Of a DNA stretch of 64,000 nucleotides, positions 1-7,891 are shown in pieces; the stretch's first letter is position 1; each line of letters opens with the position of its first letter. The DNA is from Streptomyces sp. RKND-216 (lineage in GTDB: Bacteria > Actinomycetota > Actinomycetes > Streptomycetales > Streptomycetaceae), in NCBI RefSeq assembly GCF_004795255.1, contig NZ_SSBQ01000002.1, forward strand, positions 4,556,001 to 4,620,000. The letters are read 5' to 3'. Made by a program: the position numbers and the translations under genes. The notes under the pieces were generated by a model. The model did not search any database. It was not told the origin of the DNA and saw only the letters and a list, made by a program, of their open reading frames with translations.

Positions 1-49
1 CCGGGGCCCGGCGCACGTACCCTGCCAGGGGGAGACCGAGGGAGGTGCG

Positions 50-535
50 ATGTCCGAGAAGAGCAGGCGGCTCAATCTGACGCTGCTCGTCGCGACCGAC
101 GGGTGCGCGCTGCTGCGCGCGGCCGGGGAACTCGACGTGCACACGGAGCAGCGGTTCCTCGCGGACGCGGGGGAACTGGTCGACAGCGGGCACCTCTACC
201 TGGTGCTGGACCTGACGGCCCTGACGTTCTGCGACTCGCGCGGTCTCAACTGCCTGCTCGCGCTCGACTGGCTCTGCCGCCGCCTCGACGGCCGGCTCAT
301 CCTGGCGTCGGTCGGCAACCGGCTGCTCCAGCTCCTGGACCAGACGAAGGTGCGCGAACGCTTCCTGGTCGTGCCGACGGTGGGTGCCGCCCTCGACAGG
401 GTGCCCGACGAGCACCGCCCGGTGTGGCCGCCGGTGGACGTCGCTCCCGAGGCGGACGGTTCGCCCGCGCAAGGCGTCCGGCCGCCGTCCGCCCGGCGCG
501 ACCCCGACGCCGTCCCGGGCCGCCGCGCCCGCTGA
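50..535 (+). CDS. STAS-domain anti-sigma factor antagonist
   Basis: A 161-residue protein with a STAS fold over about residues 8-115, of the SpoIIAA/RsbV/BldG class that binds RsbW-like kinases and frees sigma factors. The motif around LTFCDSRGLNCLL (residues 58-70) holds the Asp-Ser pair where these proteins are normally phosphorylated. The last 45 residues are a Pro/Arg-rich tail outside the domain. The ATG has a good ribosome binding site, GGGAGG, a few bases upstream. The gene stands alone with no kinase beside it, although an RsbW-like ATPase gene begins at the other end of the window. The family is clear; the cognate sigma factor is unknown. Confidence 0.88.
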   Translation: MSEKSRRLNLTLLVATDGCALLRAAGELDVHTEQRFLADAGELVDSGHLYLVLDLTALTFCDSRGLNCLLALDWLCRRLDGRLILASVGNRLLQLLDQTKVRERFLVVPTVGAALDRVPDEHRPVWPPVDVAPEADGSPAQGVRPPSARRDPDAVPGRRAR

Positions 536-611
536 CCCGCGCACCGGATCCCGGCGTACCCGTCGCGCCCGCGTGCGGCGCGCCGCAGGTGGCCGCACGT
601 GAGGCCGCCGC

Positions 612-617
612 TACATT
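612..617 (+). promoter_or_regulatory. Probable -10 box of a leaderless transcript
   Basis: TACATT fits the actinobacterial TANNNT -10 consensus and ends exactly 6 nt before the ATG at 624. No Shine-Dalgarno sequence lies between, so transcription would begin at or next to the start codon. No convincing -35 is visible. Confidence 0.5.
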
Positions 618-623
618 CCGTGC

Positions 624-1673
624 ATGATTCGCGTGCCGCGTCGCCGTGCCCTGCTCCGTGCGTCCGCCCTCCTGTCGTTGCTGCTGCTCCCGACGGTCCT
701 CCCCGTCACGGCGCCGCCCGCCGACGCGACCGACGCAACGGGAGCCGCCGCACCGGCCCGTGCGCCCGGCAGGCCCGATCCCGTCTCCCCGTACCTGTCG
801 CTCGGCTGGGGCGCCCCGCCCGATCCCGTGGAGGTCATGGAGGCGACCGGGGTGCGGTGGTTCACCCTGGCGTTCGTGCTGAGCAGCGGCACCTGCACGC
901 CCCGCTGGGACGGCGTGCGACCGCTCACCGGAGGCCGGGACGAACGAGTGATCGAGGCCATCCGTGCGGCGGGCGGCGACGTCGTCGCCTCCTTCGGCGG
1001 CGGGCTGGGCCGCAAGCTGGAGCGGTCCTGCCCCTCGGCGCGCGCTCTCGCCGGGGCCTACCAGGAGGTCATCGACGCGTACGGCCTCTCCGCGATCGAC
1101 GTGGACATCGAGATGGGGGCCTACCGCGACCCGCAGGTCCGCGCCCGCACCGTCGCTGCGCTGCGCCGCGTCGTGGCCGCGAACCCCGGCCTGACGCTCT
1201 ACGTCACCCTCCCGTCGGGTCCGAAGGGCCCGGACGCGCGGCTGATCGGCTGGGCGGCAGAGGAGAGACTGGAACCGGACGTGTGGACGATCATGCCGTT
1301 CGCCTTCGGCGAGGCCGGCTGGGGCCGCGACATGGGCGACCTCACCGTGCGGGCCGCCGAAGGGCTGCGCGCCCGCCTTCAGCGGGCCTACGGGTACGGC
1401 CGGGCCGAGGCGTACCGGCACGCGGGCGTGTCGACCATGGCCGGAATCACCGGTCACGGCGAGGTGGTGACGGTCCGGGACTTCCGCACGCTCGTGGGGC
1501 ACGCGGAGCGCACCGGCCTGGGACGGCTGTCGTTCTGGTCCGTCAACCGCGACCGCAAGTGCCCGGACGACCGGTACCCCTCCGACGACACCTGCTCGGG
1601 CGTCGGCCAGCGCGACTGGGCGTACACCGGCATCCTCGCCGGCTACCGCGGCCCCGGAGTGCCACGCCGGTGA
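624..1673 (+). CDS. Secreted glycoside hydrolase family 18-like (chitinase-type) protein
   Basis: A 349-residue protein with an Arg-rich N-terminus and a hydrophobic core at about residues 10-30, then an Ala/Pro linker: an export signal. The rest reads as a TIM-barrel GH18 domain. FGGG at about 124-127 matches the SxGG strand and IDVDIE (158-163) matches the DxDxE catalytic motif, with Glu163 as the expected acid. The Gly usually preceding the first Asp is replaced by Ala-Ile. There is no chitin-binding module, so substrate could be chitin or another GlcNAc polymer. Translation looks leaderless. Its 3' end overlaps the convergent DedA gene by 31 bp. Confidence 0.8.
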   Translation: MIRVPRRRALLRASALLSLLLLPTVLPVTAPPADATDATGAAAPARAPGRPDPVSPYLSLGWGAPPDPVEVMEATGVRWFTLAFVLSSGTCTPRWDGVRPLTGGRDERVIEAIRAAGGDVVASFGGGLGRKLERSCPSARALAGAYQEVIDAYGLSAIDVDIEMGAYRDPQVRARTVAALRRVVAANPGLTLYVTLPSGPKGPDARLIGWAAEERLEPDVWTIMPFAFGEAGWGRDMGDLTVRAAEGLRARLQRAYGYGRAEAYRHAGVSTMAGITGHGEVVTVRDFRTLVGHAERTGLGRLSFWSVNRDRKCPDDRYPSDDTCSGVGQRDWAYTGILAGYRGPGVPRR

Positions 1674-2467
1674 CCAGCCGTCAGCCGCGGCGCGCCGGTG
1701 GGCCCGGCCGCACCCGCGGGCGCGCCGGGAGGGTGCGCGCGGGACGGGACTCGACGGCCGCCGGTCCTGCGGGGGGCCGGTACGGTCGTGCCGGTCGTGC
1801 CGGACGTCGGGGCGGCCGGCACACGCCGTATCACGTACGCCGCCAGCGACCCGGCGGCGAAGAGGGCGAGCACCGAGACCGCCGCGCCGATCCAGGTCGT
1901 CCCCAGCCACTGGCTGCCGAACCAGCCGAGGCCCACGCTGTACGCCGCCCAGGCCAGCCCCGCCAGGGCCGACCACGGCACGAACTCCTTCGCCCGCCGG
2001 TGTGCCGCGCCCGCCGTCAGGCTGACCACGGACCGCCCGGCCGGGGCGAACCGGGCGAGCACCACCAGCGCTCCGCCGCCGCGCCCGAGCGCCTGGCCGA
2101 GCCGTTCCTGGGCGACCGTCAGGCGGCGCGACCGCGATACGGCCCGCTCGAACCACGAGCCGCCGCGCCAGGCCAGGCGGTAGACCAGCAGGTCGCCCAG
2201 TACGGACGCGGTCGCCGCGCACAGTACGAGCGCCAGCATCTCCGGGAGGTGCGTCGCCGCCTCCGCGGCGCGTGCGGCTCCGGCCGCCCCCGCGGTGCCG
2301 GCGACCTCCGCCGCCTCCGCCGCCGTGGTGCCCGCCACCGCCGTGGCCGCGGCGATGACCAGCACGCCGCTGGGCAGGACGGGGAGCCAGATGTCCAGGA
2401 GGACGGACAGCGTGATCAGCGCATAGACCCAGGGCGTACCCAGCAGGGCATCCACGTTCTCCTGCAC
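1643..2467 (-). CDS. DedA/SNARE-associated family membrane protein
   Basis: A 274-residue multi-pass membrane protein. The N-terminal helices (VYALITLSVLLDIWLPVLPSG) and the run ARFAPAGRSVVSLTAGAA match the DedA/VTT fold, whose members act as lipid scramblases or proton-coupled transporters in envelope homeostasis. An Ala-rich insertion (about residues 45-72) lies in the first loop, and the last 55 residues are a cytoplasmic Arg/Pro-rich tail. Start chosen: GTG at 2467, preceded by AGGA at 5 nt; a longer reading frame upstream belongs to the antisense of the PhoD gene. The physiological substrate cannot be told. Confidence 0.85.
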   Translation of the reverse strand: MQENVDALLGTPWVYALITLSVLLDIWLPVLPSGVLVIAAATAVAGTTAAEAAEVAGTAGAAGAARAAEAATHLPEMLALVLCAATASVLGDLLVYRLAWRGGSWFERAVSRSRRLTVAQERLGQALGRGGGALVVLARFAPAGRSVVSLTAGAAHRRAKEFVPWSALAGLAWAAYSVGLGWFGSQWLGTTWIGAAVSVLALFAAGSLAAYVIRRVPAAPTSGTTGTTVPAPRRTGGRRVPSRAHPPGAPAGAAGPTGAPRLTAGHRRGTPGPR

Positions 2468-2580
2468 AGTCCTGCCCCCGTTCGACTGCTGTCGGCTCCC
2501 CGCTTTCCTGGGGGACAGCCTACGTGCGCACGGGGCCGCGGGGACGGGTGGGGCGCACGGGGTGCGCCCGTGTCGGCGCG

Positions 2581-4308
2581 TCAGCCGCCCCCGGGCGGGG
2601 ACAGTTCGCGCTCCAGCACCCGGGACAGGAGCGACCCGGGCTGCGGCCCGGCACCCGGGGCGGGAGCCGTCGAATCCGCGCGGTCCAGGGCCAGGCGGGC
2701 CGAGCGGCCGTGCAGCGCGAGCGTCATCAGATGGTTGCCGAACCAGGGGCCGCCGGTACGGTCCCAGCTCAGCGCGGGCTTCGGCAGCCGGGCGTGACGG
2801 GCGATCAGCCTGCCCAGCCGGCGGCCCGCGCGGCTCCAGCCGAAGCGGAAGCCCCAGTGCATGTACTTCGGGATGCTGTTGTGCACCGGTGAGCAGGTGA
2901 GCTGCACCACGCGGGAGTCCGGCGGCCGGGCGAAGTGGGGCTCGGCGAAGTGCGCTTCGGCCAGGTAGGCGTGGTGCACGTCGCCGGACAGCACGCACAC
3001 GGTCGCCGGGGCCCCGGGGCCCCCGCCCACCTCCGCCACGAGCTCGGCGAGTTGCAGGAACGACTCCGGGAACGCGGCCCAGTGCTCGAGGTCGCCGGCC
3101 CGGCGCAGCTTCTCCCCGCGGCGGGCCCACGCCTCGCCGCGCGCCCCGGCGCACAGCGCCGCGTTCCACGCCTCGGTGTCGTGAATGGCGGGCGGCAGCA
3201 GCCACGGCAAGGACGAACCGATCAGCAGATGATCGCAGTCCGGCTCCAGGGCCTGCGCGCGCAGCCACGCCCACTCGCTCTCGTCGAGCATCGCCCGGTT
3301 CTGCTCGTCCAGCACGCGGGCGGCCCGGCTGTCGGCCATCAGTAGCCGTACGCGTCCGAAGTCCCTGCGGTAGCTCCAGCGGAACGACGCCGGGTCCGCG
3401 TCGGCCTCGGCCGCGAACTTGCGCAGCACCTCCGCACCGTCCTCCGCTCCGCGGACGGCGGCGAACAACGGATCCTCCGCCAGCTCGCCCGGGCTGAGGT
3501 TGCCCAGATGCTGGTAGACCCAGTACGAGGTGAGGCCGCCGAGGATGCGCTCCTGCCACCAGGGGTGCTCCGCGATGTCGCGCCGCCAGGCGGCGCTGGT
3601 GTTCCAGTCGTCGATGACGTCGTGGTCGTCGAAGATCATGCAGGTGGGTACGGTCGACAATAGCCAGCGCACCTCCGGCGTGAGCCACGATTCGTAGTAC
3701 AGCTCGGTGTACTCCTCGTAGTCCGCCACCTGCCCCCAGGGCGGCTCGTCCAGGTCGCGGCGTTCCGCCAGCCGCGCCCGCATCCCCGCCGACGTCTCGT
3801 CGGCGTACACCTGGTCTCCCAGGAGCAGCAGCACGTCCGGCGTCTCGCCGTCCGCGCGTATCTGCCGGGCCAGCGCCTCCAGCGCGTCCGGGCCGACCGA
3901 GTGGTGGGAACTGTCCGCGGGGCGCGCCGCCCAGCGGCACGAGCCGAACGCCACCCGCAGCGGATCCGCACCGTCCGGGGCGCGCGTACGGATGAGGCTG
4001 GGCGGCATCGCGGGATCGGGGAGCGGCCACACCTGTTCACCGTCAAGCAGCACCTGGTAGGGCGTCCGCGTGCCGGGCTCCAGGCCGACGACGGTCACCA
4101 GCGCGTAGTGGTGCCCGGACACCTGCCAGGTGCGGGCGCCGCCGCCCGCGGGGGTGCCCGAGTCCACCGTGCGGCTGCTGCCTCCCGCGGCCTCCGGGCC
4201 GGGGACGCAGCGCACCTCCACCTCGCAGGCGCGGTCGGTCTCCACCCACACGGTGGCGGTGTCCTCGTCCACATACCGCAGCAGTGGACCCAGGCGCAGC
4301 TCGGGCAT
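2581..4308 (-). CDS. PhoD-like metallophosphatase (alkaline phosphatase D family)
   Basis: A 575-residue protein of the PhoD-like phosphatase group. Metal-ligand and active-site motifs are in order: FGSCRW, LGDQVYADE, DDHDVIDDWN and SGDVHHAYLAEA. No Tat or Sec signal is visible; the protein begins directly with an Fn3-like N-terminal strand region (MPELRLGPLLRYV), so unlike secreted PhoD it is probably cytoplasmic. The ATG at 4308 has GGGAGG six bases upstream. Cytoplasmic members of this family in actinobacteria are common and their substrate is unknown, so phosphodiesterase or phosphatase activity is family-level inference. Confidence 0.87.
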   Translation of the reverse strand: MPELRLGPLLRYVDEDTATVWVETDRACEVEVRCVPGPEAAGGSSRTVDSGTPAGGGARTWQVSGHHYALVTVVGLEPGTRTPYQVLLDGEQVWPLPDPAMPPSLIRTRAPDGADPLRVAFGSCRWAARPADSSHHSVGPDALEALARQIRADGETPDVLLLLGDQVYADETSAGMRARLAERRDLDEPPWGQVADYEEYTELYYESWLTPEVRWLLSTVPTCMIFDDHDVIDDWNTSAAWRRDIAEHPWWQERILGGLTSYWVYQHLGNLSPGELAEDPLFAAVRGAEDGAEVLRKFAAEADADPASFRWSYRRDFGRVRLLMADSRAARVLDEQNRAMLDESEWAWLRAQALEPDCDHLLIGSSLPWLLPPAIHDTEAWNAALCAGARGEAWARRGEKLRRAGDLEHWAAFPESFLQLAELVAEVGGGPGAPATVCVLSGDVHHAYLAEAHFAEPHFARPPDSRVVQLTCSPVHNSIPKYMHWGFRFGWSRAGRRLGRLIARHARLPKPALSWDRTGGPWFGNHLMTLALHGRSARLALDRADSTAPAPGAGPQPGSLLSRVLERELSPPGGG

Positions 4309-4394
4309 CCCGGCCTCCCTTCAGACGCTCGACACCGTACGGAACGACCGGGCCGCCCGGTAGTTCCCCGAGCGCGCGGGCGGTCCCGGCGTCG

Positions 4395-4400
4395 TAGGCT
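4395..4400 (+). promoter_or_regulatory. Probable -10 box of a leaderless transcript
   Basis: TAGGCT (TANNNT) followed by exactly 6 nt and the GTG at 4407, with no Shine-Dalgarno sequence in between. The arrangement matches leaderless initiation. Confidence 0.5.
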
Positions 4401-4406
4401 ACGCGC

Positions 4407-5198
4407 GTGCTCGCCGCCGACGCCCTGCTGCCCGTGAACACCACGCTCGGCGTCGTCCTGGCGGTCCTGCTGCTCGCCGCGATGGGCGTCGGCGCCGCCG
4501 CGCACCTCGTACACGTCGACGGACGCGGCCACGCGCGGGCCGTCGCGCTGGCTGGAGTGCGGGCGACCGTGCAGCTGGGCGCGGTGTCGCTGCTCATCGG
4601 GTGGGTGATCGGCGCGGTGCCGACCCTGCTCGCCTTCGTGTTCCTGATGTACGCCGTCGCGGTGCGCACCGCGGGCCGCCGGATCACCGGAAACCGCACC
4701 TGGTGGTGGGCGGCGGCGCCGGTCGGTGCGGGCGTCGGGCCGGTGCTGGTCGTCGTACTCCTCACCGGGCTCGTGCCGCTGCGGGGCATCACGCTGGTGC
4801 CCGTCGCGGGCATCCTCATCGGCGGGGCGATGACCGCCACCGCGCTGGCGGGCCGGCACGCCCTGGACGAGCTGCGGACACGCCGCGGGGAGGTGGAGGC
4901 CGCCCTGTCCCTGGGCCTGCCGGCCCGTGAGGCGCGGCTGGAGATCGCCCGCCCGGCGGCGGTCGGGGCCCTGGTCCCCGGCCTCGACCAGACCCGAACG
5001 GTGGGGCTCGTCACACTCCCCGGCGCCTTCGTCGGCATGCTGCTGGGCGGTGCCTCCCCGCTGATGGCGGGGGCGGTGCAGCTCTTCGTCCTCATCGCGC
5101 TGATGCTGGCGCAGACGGTGGCGGTGGCCGCCGTCCTGGAGCTGATCGCCCGCGGCCGGATGTATCGCGTACCCTGGCACGCGATCGAAGGGGAGTAG
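4407..5198 (+). CDS. UPF0014/FetB-type ABC transporter permease
   Basis: A 263-residue membrane protein with about seven hydrophobic helices. The run GVRATVQLGAVSLLIGW and the central PVAGILIGGAMTATALAG are hallmarks of the FetB/YbbM (UPF0014) family, the permease of the FetAB iron exporter. The loop EAALSLGLPAREA (about 159-171) resembles the coupling region contacted by the ATPase. No ATP-binding partner (FetA) lies beside it, unlike E. coli. Its stop codon TAG lies inside the conserved 5' strand of the riboswitch in front of the next gene. A metal-export role fits that neighbour. Confidence 0.82.
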   Translation: MLAADALLPVNTTLGVVLAVLLLAAMGVGAAAHLVHVDGRGHARAVALAGVRATVQLGAVSLLIGWVIGAVPTLLAFVFLMYAVAVRTAGRRITGNRTWWWAAAPVGAGVGPVLVVVLLTGLVPLRGITLVPVAGILIGGAMTATALAGRHALDELRTRRGEVEAALSLGLPAREARLEIARPAAVGALVPGLDQTRTVGLVTLPGAFVGMLLGGASPLMAGAVQLFVLIALMLAQTVAVAAVLELIARGRMYRVPWHAIEGE

Positions 5199-5324
5199 CT
5201 CTTCGCCGGACCGTCGACACACTGGGCGGCTCGCGGACGTGTTCCGCGTTCCACCGCCCCGGCGCCCGGAGCGCGCACGGCCCGCCGTACCGGCGGGGCC
5301 CGAACGCGCCAGCGAGACCTTCGG
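5185..5324 (+). ncRNA. yybP-ykoY (manganese) riboswitch aptamer
   Basis: The 5' strand GAAGGGGAGTAGC (5187-5199) and the 3' strand AGCGAGACCTTCGG (5311-5324) match the two conserved strands of the yybP-ykoY aptamer. Bases 5185-5191 pair with 5318-5324 to close helix P1. The internal GACCGTCGACACA (about 5209-5221) fits the conserved L1/P2 region. Known members bind Mn2+ and switch on Mn exporters, and the next gene is a GDT1/TMEM165-type exporter, a classic partner. The TAG of GGGGAGTAGC is also the stop codon of the upstream permease gene. The exact fold of the middle stem was not computed. Confidence 0.85.
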
Positions 5325-5326
5325 CC

Positions 5327-5369
5327 GCAGCGTGAGCCATGTCTGCACGACCGCATGACCGCACGCTGC
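5327..5369 (+). promoter_or_regulatory. Hairpin in the riboswitch expression platform
   Basis: GCAGCGTG (5327-5334) is perfectly complementary to CACGCTGC (5362-5369), forming an 8-bp stem directly after aptamer helix P1. No U-tract follows, so regulation may act on Rho termination or on access to the ribosome binding site rather than on an intrinsic terminator. It also covers the in-frame ATG at 5339, which argues against that start for the next gene. Confidence 0.45.
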
Positions 5370-5440
5370 CGAGCCGAAGTGTGCGCGTCTCGCGGTCACC
5401 GACGGCTCCGGCAGCCCGACCGAGCGAGGTACCCGCCCCC

Positions 5441-6028
5441 GTGTTCAGTCTCACCACCGCCGCCGTGACCTTCGGCGTCGTCTTCCTGGCCGAATTGCCC
5501 GACAAGACCGCTCTGGCCGGGCTGGTGCTCGGCACCCGCTACCGCGCGTCGTACGTCTTCGCCGGCGTCGCCGCCGCCTTCACGGTGCACGTCGCGCTGG
5601 CCCTCGCGGCCGGAAGCGTCCTCACCCTGCTGCCCACCCGGCCAGTGGACGCCTTCGTCGGCCTGCTCTTCCTCGCGGGGGCGGCGTTCCTGCTGCTGAA
5701 GAAGGACGGGGGCGAGGACGAGGAACAGGCCAGGACACCCGCCGACCAGACCTTCTGGAAAGTGGCCGGCAGCGGCTTCTCGCTGATCCTCGTCGCCGAG
5801 TTCGGCGACCTGACGCAGATCATGACGGCCAACCTCGCCGCGCGCTACGACGACTGGCTGTCGGTCGGTGTCGGCGCGCTGCTGGCCCTGTGGACGGTGG
5901 CGGCGCTCGGCATCGTCGGCGGCCGCACGCTGATGAAGTACGTGCCGCTGGGGTTGATCACCAAGGTGGCTGCGGTGGTGATGGCCGCCCTCGGCGCGTA
6001 CAGCCTCTACGAGGCCGTCTCCGCCTGA
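5441..6028 (+). CDS. GDT1/TMEM165 (UPF0016) family cation exporter
   Basis: A 195-residue membrane protein with the duplicated three-helix architecture of the UPF0016 family of Mn2+/Ca2+ transporters. Both signature motifs are present: ELPDKT in the first half (a Pro variant of E-x-G-D-K-T) and EFGDLTQ in the second, separated by an acidic loop (DGGEDEEQ). Start chosen: GTG at 5441, directly before the first helix; an in-frame ATG at 5339 would add 34 non-conserved residues and lies within the riboswitch platform. Expression is probably induced by Mn2+ through the upstream yybP-ykoY aptamer, so manganese efflux is the likely role. Confidence 0.86.
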   Translation: MFSLTTAAVTFGVVFLAELPDKTALAGLVLGTRYRASYVFAGVAAAFTVHVALALAAGSVLTLLPTRPVDAFVGLLFLAGAAFLLLKKDGGEDEEQARTPADQTFWKVAGSGFSLILVAEFGDLTQIMTANLAARYDDWLSVGVGALLALWTVAALGIVGGRTLMKYVPLGLITKVAAVVMAALGAYSLYEAVSA

Positions 6029-6149
6029 CGGCGCGCCGGTGCGGCGCTCCCGGCCGGCGGTTCTCCCCGCCCTGTCTTCGTCGGACGGGAGTTTGCCGGA
6101 GGCCGACTGGCGTGATGGGGACGTTGTTTGTATCGTGTGGGAACAAAGT

Positions 6150-6187
6150 GGTTCCGCCCCGTGTCCCTGACCCGGAGGGGCGGGACC
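6150..6187 (+). terminator. Probable terminator after the GDT1-like gene
   Basis: GGTTCCGCCCC (6150-6160) pairs with GGGGCGGGACC (6177-6187) through 11 positions with one G-U, followed by ATCTTTCT. It lies 120 bp past the stop codon and ends the transcript before the HAD gene. Confidence 0.55.
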
Positions 6188-6200
6188 ATCTTTCTCGCCG

Positions 6201-6232
6201 TACGGCGTATGCGCGCCCGTGCGCACGCCGTA
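6201..6232. repeat. Near-perfect inverted repeat upstream of the HAD gene
   Basis: TACGGCGTATGCGC (6201-6214) is mirrored by GCGCACGCCGTA (6221-6232) with a 2-nt bulge. It sits 43 bp before the HAD-phosphatase start, where it could be an operator or an RNA hairpin in the leader. No regulator is assigned. Confidence 0.4.
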
Positions 6233-6274
6233 CACACCGCACCGTTCGCCACCCGCCGACGGGAGTACCGCCGC

Positions 6275-6940
6275 ATGCCCCTCACCACGCCGACGTTCCG
6301 CGCACTGCTGCTCGACATGGACGGGACACTCGTCGACTCGGACGCCGTCGTGGAGCGCGTCTGGCGCGGCTGGGCCCGCCACCACGGCCTGGACGAGGCG
6401 CACGTGCTGTCGGTCGTGCACGGCCGTCAGGGCTACACCACCATGGCCACGCTGCTGCCGGACCGTCCGATGGAGCGCAACCACGCGGAGAACCGCGAGC
6501 TGCTCGCCGCCGAGACCGCCGACATGGACGGCGTCGTTCCGGTCGGCGGCGCCGGGGACTTCCTCGCCGCGCTCCGTGCCGCCGCCGTGCCGCACGCGCT
6601 GGTCACGTCCGCCGACGCGCCGCTGTCCACCGCCCGGATGCGGGCGGCCGCGCTGCCGCTGCCGGAGACCCGCGTCACCGCCGAGTCGGTGAGCGCGAGC
6701 AAGCCCGACCCCGAAGGCTTCCTCAAGGGCGCCGCCGAACTCGGTCACGCCCCGGAGGACTGCCTCGTGTTCGAGGACTCCGGCGCCGGGATCGCCGCGG
6801 CGCGGGCCGCCGGGATGCGCGTCGTCGGCGTCGGTCCGAGCGCCGCCCAGCACGGCCCCGACCTGGTGGTGCCGGACCTCACCGGTCTGCGGGTCGCCGC
6901 CTCCGGGGACGGCGTCTTCGCCCTGCACCTTCCCGCCTGA
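6275..6940 (+). CDS. HAD-superfamily (beta-phosphoglucomutase/glycerol-phosphatase-like) hydrolase
   Basis: A 221-residue HAD hydrolase with all four motifs: DMDGTLVDSD near residue 12 (nucleophile and acid Asp), a Thr-Ser pair in LVTSADAP, SKPDPEGF (the Lys) and VFEDSGAGIAAA (metal Asp). The helical cap after motif I places it in subfamily I, with sugar phosphatases (GPP/DOG types) and phosphoglucomutases. ATG 6275 is chosen because GGGAG stands 9 nt upstream and the similarity starts there; the longer frame from 6128 runs through the terminator-like hairpin. The actual phosphate ester is unknown. Confidence 0.85.
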   Translation: MPLTTPTFRALLLDMDGTLVDSDAVVERVWRGWARHHGLDEAHVLSVVHGRQGYTTMATLLPDRPMERNHAENRELLAAETADMDGVVPVGGAGDFLAALRAAAVPHALVTSADAPLSTARMRAAALPLPETRVTAESVSASKPDPEGFLKGAAELGHAPEDCLVFEDSGAGIAAARAAGMRVVGVGPSAAQHGPDLVVPDLTGLRVAASGDGVFALHLPA

Positions 6941-6988
6941 TTCGCCCGCGCCGGGCCCGCCTGCCCGCCGCCGGCGTCGCCGCACGGC

Positions 6989-7262
6989 TCAGGGCCGGTC
7001 TTCCGGTGTCCGCAGGATCTCCTCGTCCGCGCCGCACAGCTCCTGGCCGAGTTCGTGCACCAGCTCGCTCAGTTCGCGCGGGCGGTCCGGCGTCCACCAG
7101 CCGCCGAGCAGCTCGGCGAGCGAGGCCTCGCGCGCGGCGGCGAGCCGTTCGGCCACGTCGTACCCGGCCGCGGTGAGGACCGGCGGGACACCCTCCCGCA
7201 GCGCCAGCCTCCGCCCCTCCAGCTCCCGTGCCACCTCCGCGACCACGGCCCGCGGCAACCCG
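6989..7262 (-). pseudogene. Fragment resembling the C-terminal half of a MarR-type regulator or its MFS-fused counterpart
   Basis: The minus-strand reading has good codon structure only from about 7262 to the stop at 6989. It reads LTAAGYDVAERLAAAREASL then an acidic helix ending GQELCGADEEI. This resembles the winged-helix end and dimerisation helices of MarR-family regulators, or the similar C-terminal tail of some actinobacterial DHA2 efflux pumps. No DNA-binding helix or membrane domain precedes it; the frame upstream becomes Arg-rich noise and then meets the end of the monooxygenase gene. It is most likely a 5'-truncated relic. Confidence 0.35.
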
Positions 7263-7359
7263 GCGCGGTGGCGGCACGCACGGCTTCCCCATATCGTCGC
7301 CGTTCCGGGCCGCCCCGTCGCGAGGACGCCGCCCTCCCCGGCCCGGGCCCGCCGGAGCC

Positions 7360-7683
7360 TCAGTCCGTCTTCGGGGCGGCCTGCTGGGCGACCTCGAAGG
7401 ACCACACCTCGGAGCCGGTGGCGGCCGGGCGCGCCCGCTCACCGTTGCCCCCGCCCTGGTGCGCGGCCTTCATCGGGCCCTCCATCCAGGCCCGGAAGGC
7501 GTCCTCGTCCCTCCAACGGGTGTAGACGAGGTACTGGTCGGTCCCCTCCACCGGCCGCAGCAGTTCGAACCACTCGAAGCCGTCCGCGGCCTCCACGAGC
7601 CCGGCCCGGGCGCCGAACCGCTGCTCCAGCGCCTCGCGCTGCTCCGCGGGCACCGTCAGGACGTTGATCTTCACGACACTCAT
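7360..7683 (-). CDS. Antibiotic-biosynthesis-monooxygenase (ABM) domain protein, heme-degrading type
   Basis: A 107-residue single-domain ferredoxin-like alpha/beta protein. VKINVLTVPAEQREALEQRF, then GFEWFELLRPVEGTDQYLVYTRWRDEDAFRAWM (in segments) is the typical ABM/IsdG pattern, including the conserved Trp in YTRW. ATG 7683 is preceded by GGAAGG; the extra upstream residues of the open frame are not conserved in type. IsdG/HmoB-like members degrade heme and others oxidise polyketides. The isolated position gives no metabolic clue, so heme oxygenase activity is only a family-level possibility. Confidence 0.82.
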   Translation of the reverse strand: MSVVKINVLTVPAEQREALEQRFGARAGLVEAADGFEWFELLRPVEGTDQYLVYTRWRDEDAFRAWMEGPMKAAHQGGGNGERARPAATGSEVWSFEVAQQAAPKTD

Positions 7684-7891
7684 GCCTTCCATCCTGCCGC
7701 AGCTGCCGCGGTCGCCCGCGTCCGGCACCCCGGCCACCCCGGCTGAACGGCCGCGCCGGGCCGAGCGCCGCCGGGAACAGCCCCGCCGGCACGGTCGTTC
7801 GGACCACCGTCAGGTGACCGCGGGGTGGCCTGCGTCCTGCCGGAGGGCACAGGATGGGCGACGTCATCGGGACGAGGGGAGACGGCGGGGC

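Noticed and set aside
5339..5440. ATG 5339 as start of the GDT1-like gene.
   Set aside because: It would add 34 unconserved residues and lies in the loop of the riboswitch platform hairpin; GTG 5441 starts right at helix 1.
6201..6232. The inverted repeat before the HAD gene as a riboswitch.
   Set aside because: It has no conserved aptamer core that I recognise; kept only as a repeat or possible operator.
7664..7891. An N-terminal extension of the GT87/PAP2 protein.
   Set aside because: The extra 76 codons are Arg-rich and antisense to the monooxygenase 5' end; GTG 7892 has a plausible ribosome binding site.
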